This document shows, piece after piece, positions 62,483 through 64,000 of a stretch of 64,000 nucleotides of DNA. The notes beneath the pieces were generated by a model. It had not been told where the DNA came from. It worked only from the letters and a program-made list of their open reading frames with translations, and searched no databases. Numbering within the stretch: position 1 is the first letter of the stretch; each line of letters starts with the position of its first letter. This stretch comes from Candidatus Gastranaerophilales bacterium (GTDB lineage Bacteria; Cyanobacteriota; Vampirovibrionia; Gastranaerophilales; Gastranaerophilaceae), in contig JAFVFO010000049.1 in assembly GCA_017475485.1 (NCBI GenBank), forward strand, positions 25,440-89,439, in the 5' to 3' direction. The position numbers were made by a program, and so were the translations under genes.

Positions 62483-64000
62483 ATGAAAAAAATAATATCA
62501 TTTTTAATATTTTTATTAATCGTAAATACAGGTTTGTGTGCTTATTGCGAAGAGCTGCCGCCGGAAGATATTTCAAATATTGCAGTTGTTGATGTGAAAC
62601 CAAATGTATTTACTCCTAAAACCGAACGCGAAATAAAATCTCATATCACAAATATTTATGGGGAAGAAAATTTACAAGATATTTATAACAAAATATCAGA
62701 AATAGCGCAAAATGCAATTAATAATCGTTCATTAGATTTAAAACGTGATGATTTTAAGCGCAATTCCGATTGGTATAAAGATGAAATTATTTATATGTTT
62801 TATGTGGATCAATTTGGAACAATTACTGATGGAAAACCTAATCAGTTTAAAGATACAGAAAATATGCTTAGCTATTTAAAAGATTTGGGAGTAACAACTC
62901 TTTATATGCTTCCTTTTGCGGAATCTCCCATGGAAGATTCAGGATTTGATGTAAAAAATCCTACCGATATAAGAAAAGATTTAGGCGGGAAAGAACAATT
63001 TGAATCATTTATTAAAAAAGCAAAAGAACAAGGTTTTAAGATTAAAGCAGATTTAGTTTTAAACCATTTTTCAGAGCAACACGAGTGGTTTCAGGATATT
63101 TTAAACGGAGATGAAAGTAAAATAAACTATTTTATCTCAACAAAAACAATGCCTGAATACCAAAAATATGTTGATGAAAAATTAGGTCATATCGTAGAAT
63201 ACAAGGAAGATGACGGCAGTGTATCAAAACGTCGGCTCATTTTTCCGGAAATATCTGAAAACCACTATAGAAAAGTCCAAGTGAATGGAAAGGATTACTT
63301 TTTCTATCATACATTTTACCCATTCCAATTAGATATAAATTGGCAAAATCCTGAAGTTCTGTATTACAATCTTGAAACTTTAAATTATTGGGCAAATTTA
63401 GGCATTGATATTTTTAGGCTTGATGCAATTCCGTATTTAATTAAAGAAAAAGGAACTAACGCTGAAAATTTGGAAAAAACTCATGAAGTTATAAAACTTT
63501 TAAGTGTTTATCTTCAAGCCGTAGCCCCAAGAACCGTTATGCAAGCAGAAGCTTGTCAATTACCGAAAGACGTTATTCCGTATTTTGGAACTGAACGCAA
63601 AAATACTGTTATAGTAAACAACCGTGAAAAAGATTTAAAAAGGACAGATGAAGTTCAAATTGCATACAATTTCCCTGAAATGCCTGCTCTTTGGGCAACA
63701 TTTATTACGGAAGATAGTTCATATTTTAAAAAGTCTGCTGCAGATTTACCAAAAATTCCTGATACAGTAAGCTGGGCAACATTTTTAAGAGTTCATGATG
63801 AACTTACTCTTGAAATGGTAACACCTGAATTAAGAAATCTTATTTATGATTCGCTTGCACCAAAAGGTGCACCGTTTAGAAAAGGCTACGGAGTTTCAGG
63901 CAGAATGGCAAATTTTTTGGATGAAGATTATCAACATATAAATATGGCTTTTTCTGTTTTGTTATCGCTTCCCGGAATTCCAATCATATATTATGGTGAT
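62483..64000 (+). CDS. Secreted GH13 alpha-glucosidase/amylase-type enzyme (partial)
   Basis: An open frame of 506 codons runs off the right edge. A signal peptide (MKKIISFLIFLLIVNTGLCA) precedes a roughly 85-residue N-terminal domain and a GH13 barrel: YMFYVDQFG, region I ADLVLNHFSEQHEWF, nucleophile D314 in IDIFRLDAI, acid/base E356 in MQAEAC, and D439 in RVHDE. The region I/II pattern resembles trehalose synthase, sucrose phosphorylase or amylosucrase relatives. It would act on alpha-glucans in the periplasm or outside. ATG 62483 follows the lpxA stop by 1 nt. Confidence 0.88.
   Translation, partial: MKKIISFLIFLLIVNTGLCAYCEELPPEDISNIAVVDVKPNVFTPKTEREIKSHITNIYGEENLQDIYNKISEIAQNAINNRSLDLKRDDFKRNSDWYKDEIIYMFYVDQFGTITDGKPNQFKDTENMLSYLKDLGVTTLYMLPFAESPMEDSGFDVKNPTDIRKDLGGKEQFESFIKKAKEQGFKIKADLVLNHFSEQHEWFQDILNGDESKINYFISTKTMPEYQKYVDEKLGHIVEYKEDDGSVSKRRLIFPEISENHYRKVQVNGKDYFFYHTFYPFQLDINWQNPEVLYYNLETLNYWANLGIDIFRLDAIPYLIKEKGTNAENLEKTHEVIKLLSVYLQAVAPRTVMQAEACQLPKDVIPYFGTERKNTVIVNNREKDLKRTDEVQIAYNFPEMPALWATFITEDSSYFKKSAADLPKIPDTVSWATFLRVHDELTLEMVTPELRNLIYDSLAPKGAPFRKGYGVSGRMANFLDEDYQHINMAFSVLLSLPGIPIIYYGD

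Noticed and set aside
1-64000. tRNA, rRNA or transposase genes
   Set aside because: Reading both strands I found no cloverleaf with a T-loop motif, no rRNA-like conserved stretch and no transposase or integrase reading frame.

Overview
The window comes from an AT-rich, flagellated, diderm bacterium. The best fit is a non-photosynthetic relative of Cyanobacteria from the gut (Melainabacteria/Vampirovibrionia, Gastranaerophilales type). The strongest argument is the ATP synthase operon at 41.9-47.7 kb, which runs a-c-b'-b-delta-alpha-(membrane protein)-gamma with no beta or epsilon. This is the cyanobacterial atp1 order, including the duplicated b/b' stalk. Flagellar genes, lpxA, MlaD, TolC and RND proteins point to an outer membrane, and no photosynthesis gene is seen. 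The lineage is inferred from gene order and protein character, not from a database search. I found no tRNA, rRNA, CRISPR array, transposase or integrase.

Layout: 0-1.1 kb, end of a thioredoxin-reductase-like gene and a zinc dehydrogenase. 1.2-6.1 kb (minus), a translationally coupled operon of S41 protease, OmpR-type regulator, second S41 protease and GT39-type glycosyltransferase. 6.1-8.0 kb, a structured repeat, a sugar aminotransferase and decayed or frameshifted small genes. 8.0-11.3 kb, ilvD, an MCE/MlaD protein and a DnaQ-like exonuclease. 11.5-16.5 kb, fliF-fliG-fliH-fliI. 16.5-18.4 kb, three tandem pseudopilins. 18.4-24.2 kb (minus), trmD, rimM, a glycogen-synthase-like gene, a homocysteine methyltransferase/MTHFR fusion and a small unknown. 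24.3-27.9 kb, a double-SPOA switch protein and fliO-P-Q-R. 27.9-29.1 kb (minus), BioY-like and RimI. 29.3-37.5 kb, GT2, murC-murB-ddl-ftsQ, then TolC and a MacA-like adaptor. 37.5-41.6 kb (minus), speD, fliE-flgC-flgB, histidine kinase and response regulator. 41.9-47.7 kb, atp operon. 48.0-54.1 kb, a small Cys protein, cdd, an unknown, radical SAM, a PerM-like permease, lysA and a diadenylate cyclase. 54.3-64.0 kb looks more accessory: metallo-hydrolase, NimA-like flavoprotein, a 36-aa ORF, an OMF-RND-adaptor efflux operon, lpxA and a secreted GH13 enzyme cut by the window end.

The genes join into a few working units: flagellar basal body and export apparatus in three clusters (one sharing a transcription unit with a two-component system), peptidoglycan precursor synthesis and division, energy conversion, and envelope export. 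Gene packing is very tight: TAATG and ATGA couplings are common, and convergent genes overlap at their 3' ends by 8, 9 and 51 nt.

The least explained items are the three tandem pseudopilins with a shared C-terminal module and a leaderless-type promoter; the 8-bp tandem repeat with inverted copies before the atp operon; the hairpin/direct-repeat element at 6.1-6.3 kb; the 60% G+C spacer between regulator and kinase; the -1 frameshifted small gene before ilvD; the structured leader of the small Cys protein; and the near-identical 21-bp motif before both the efflux operon and lpxA.
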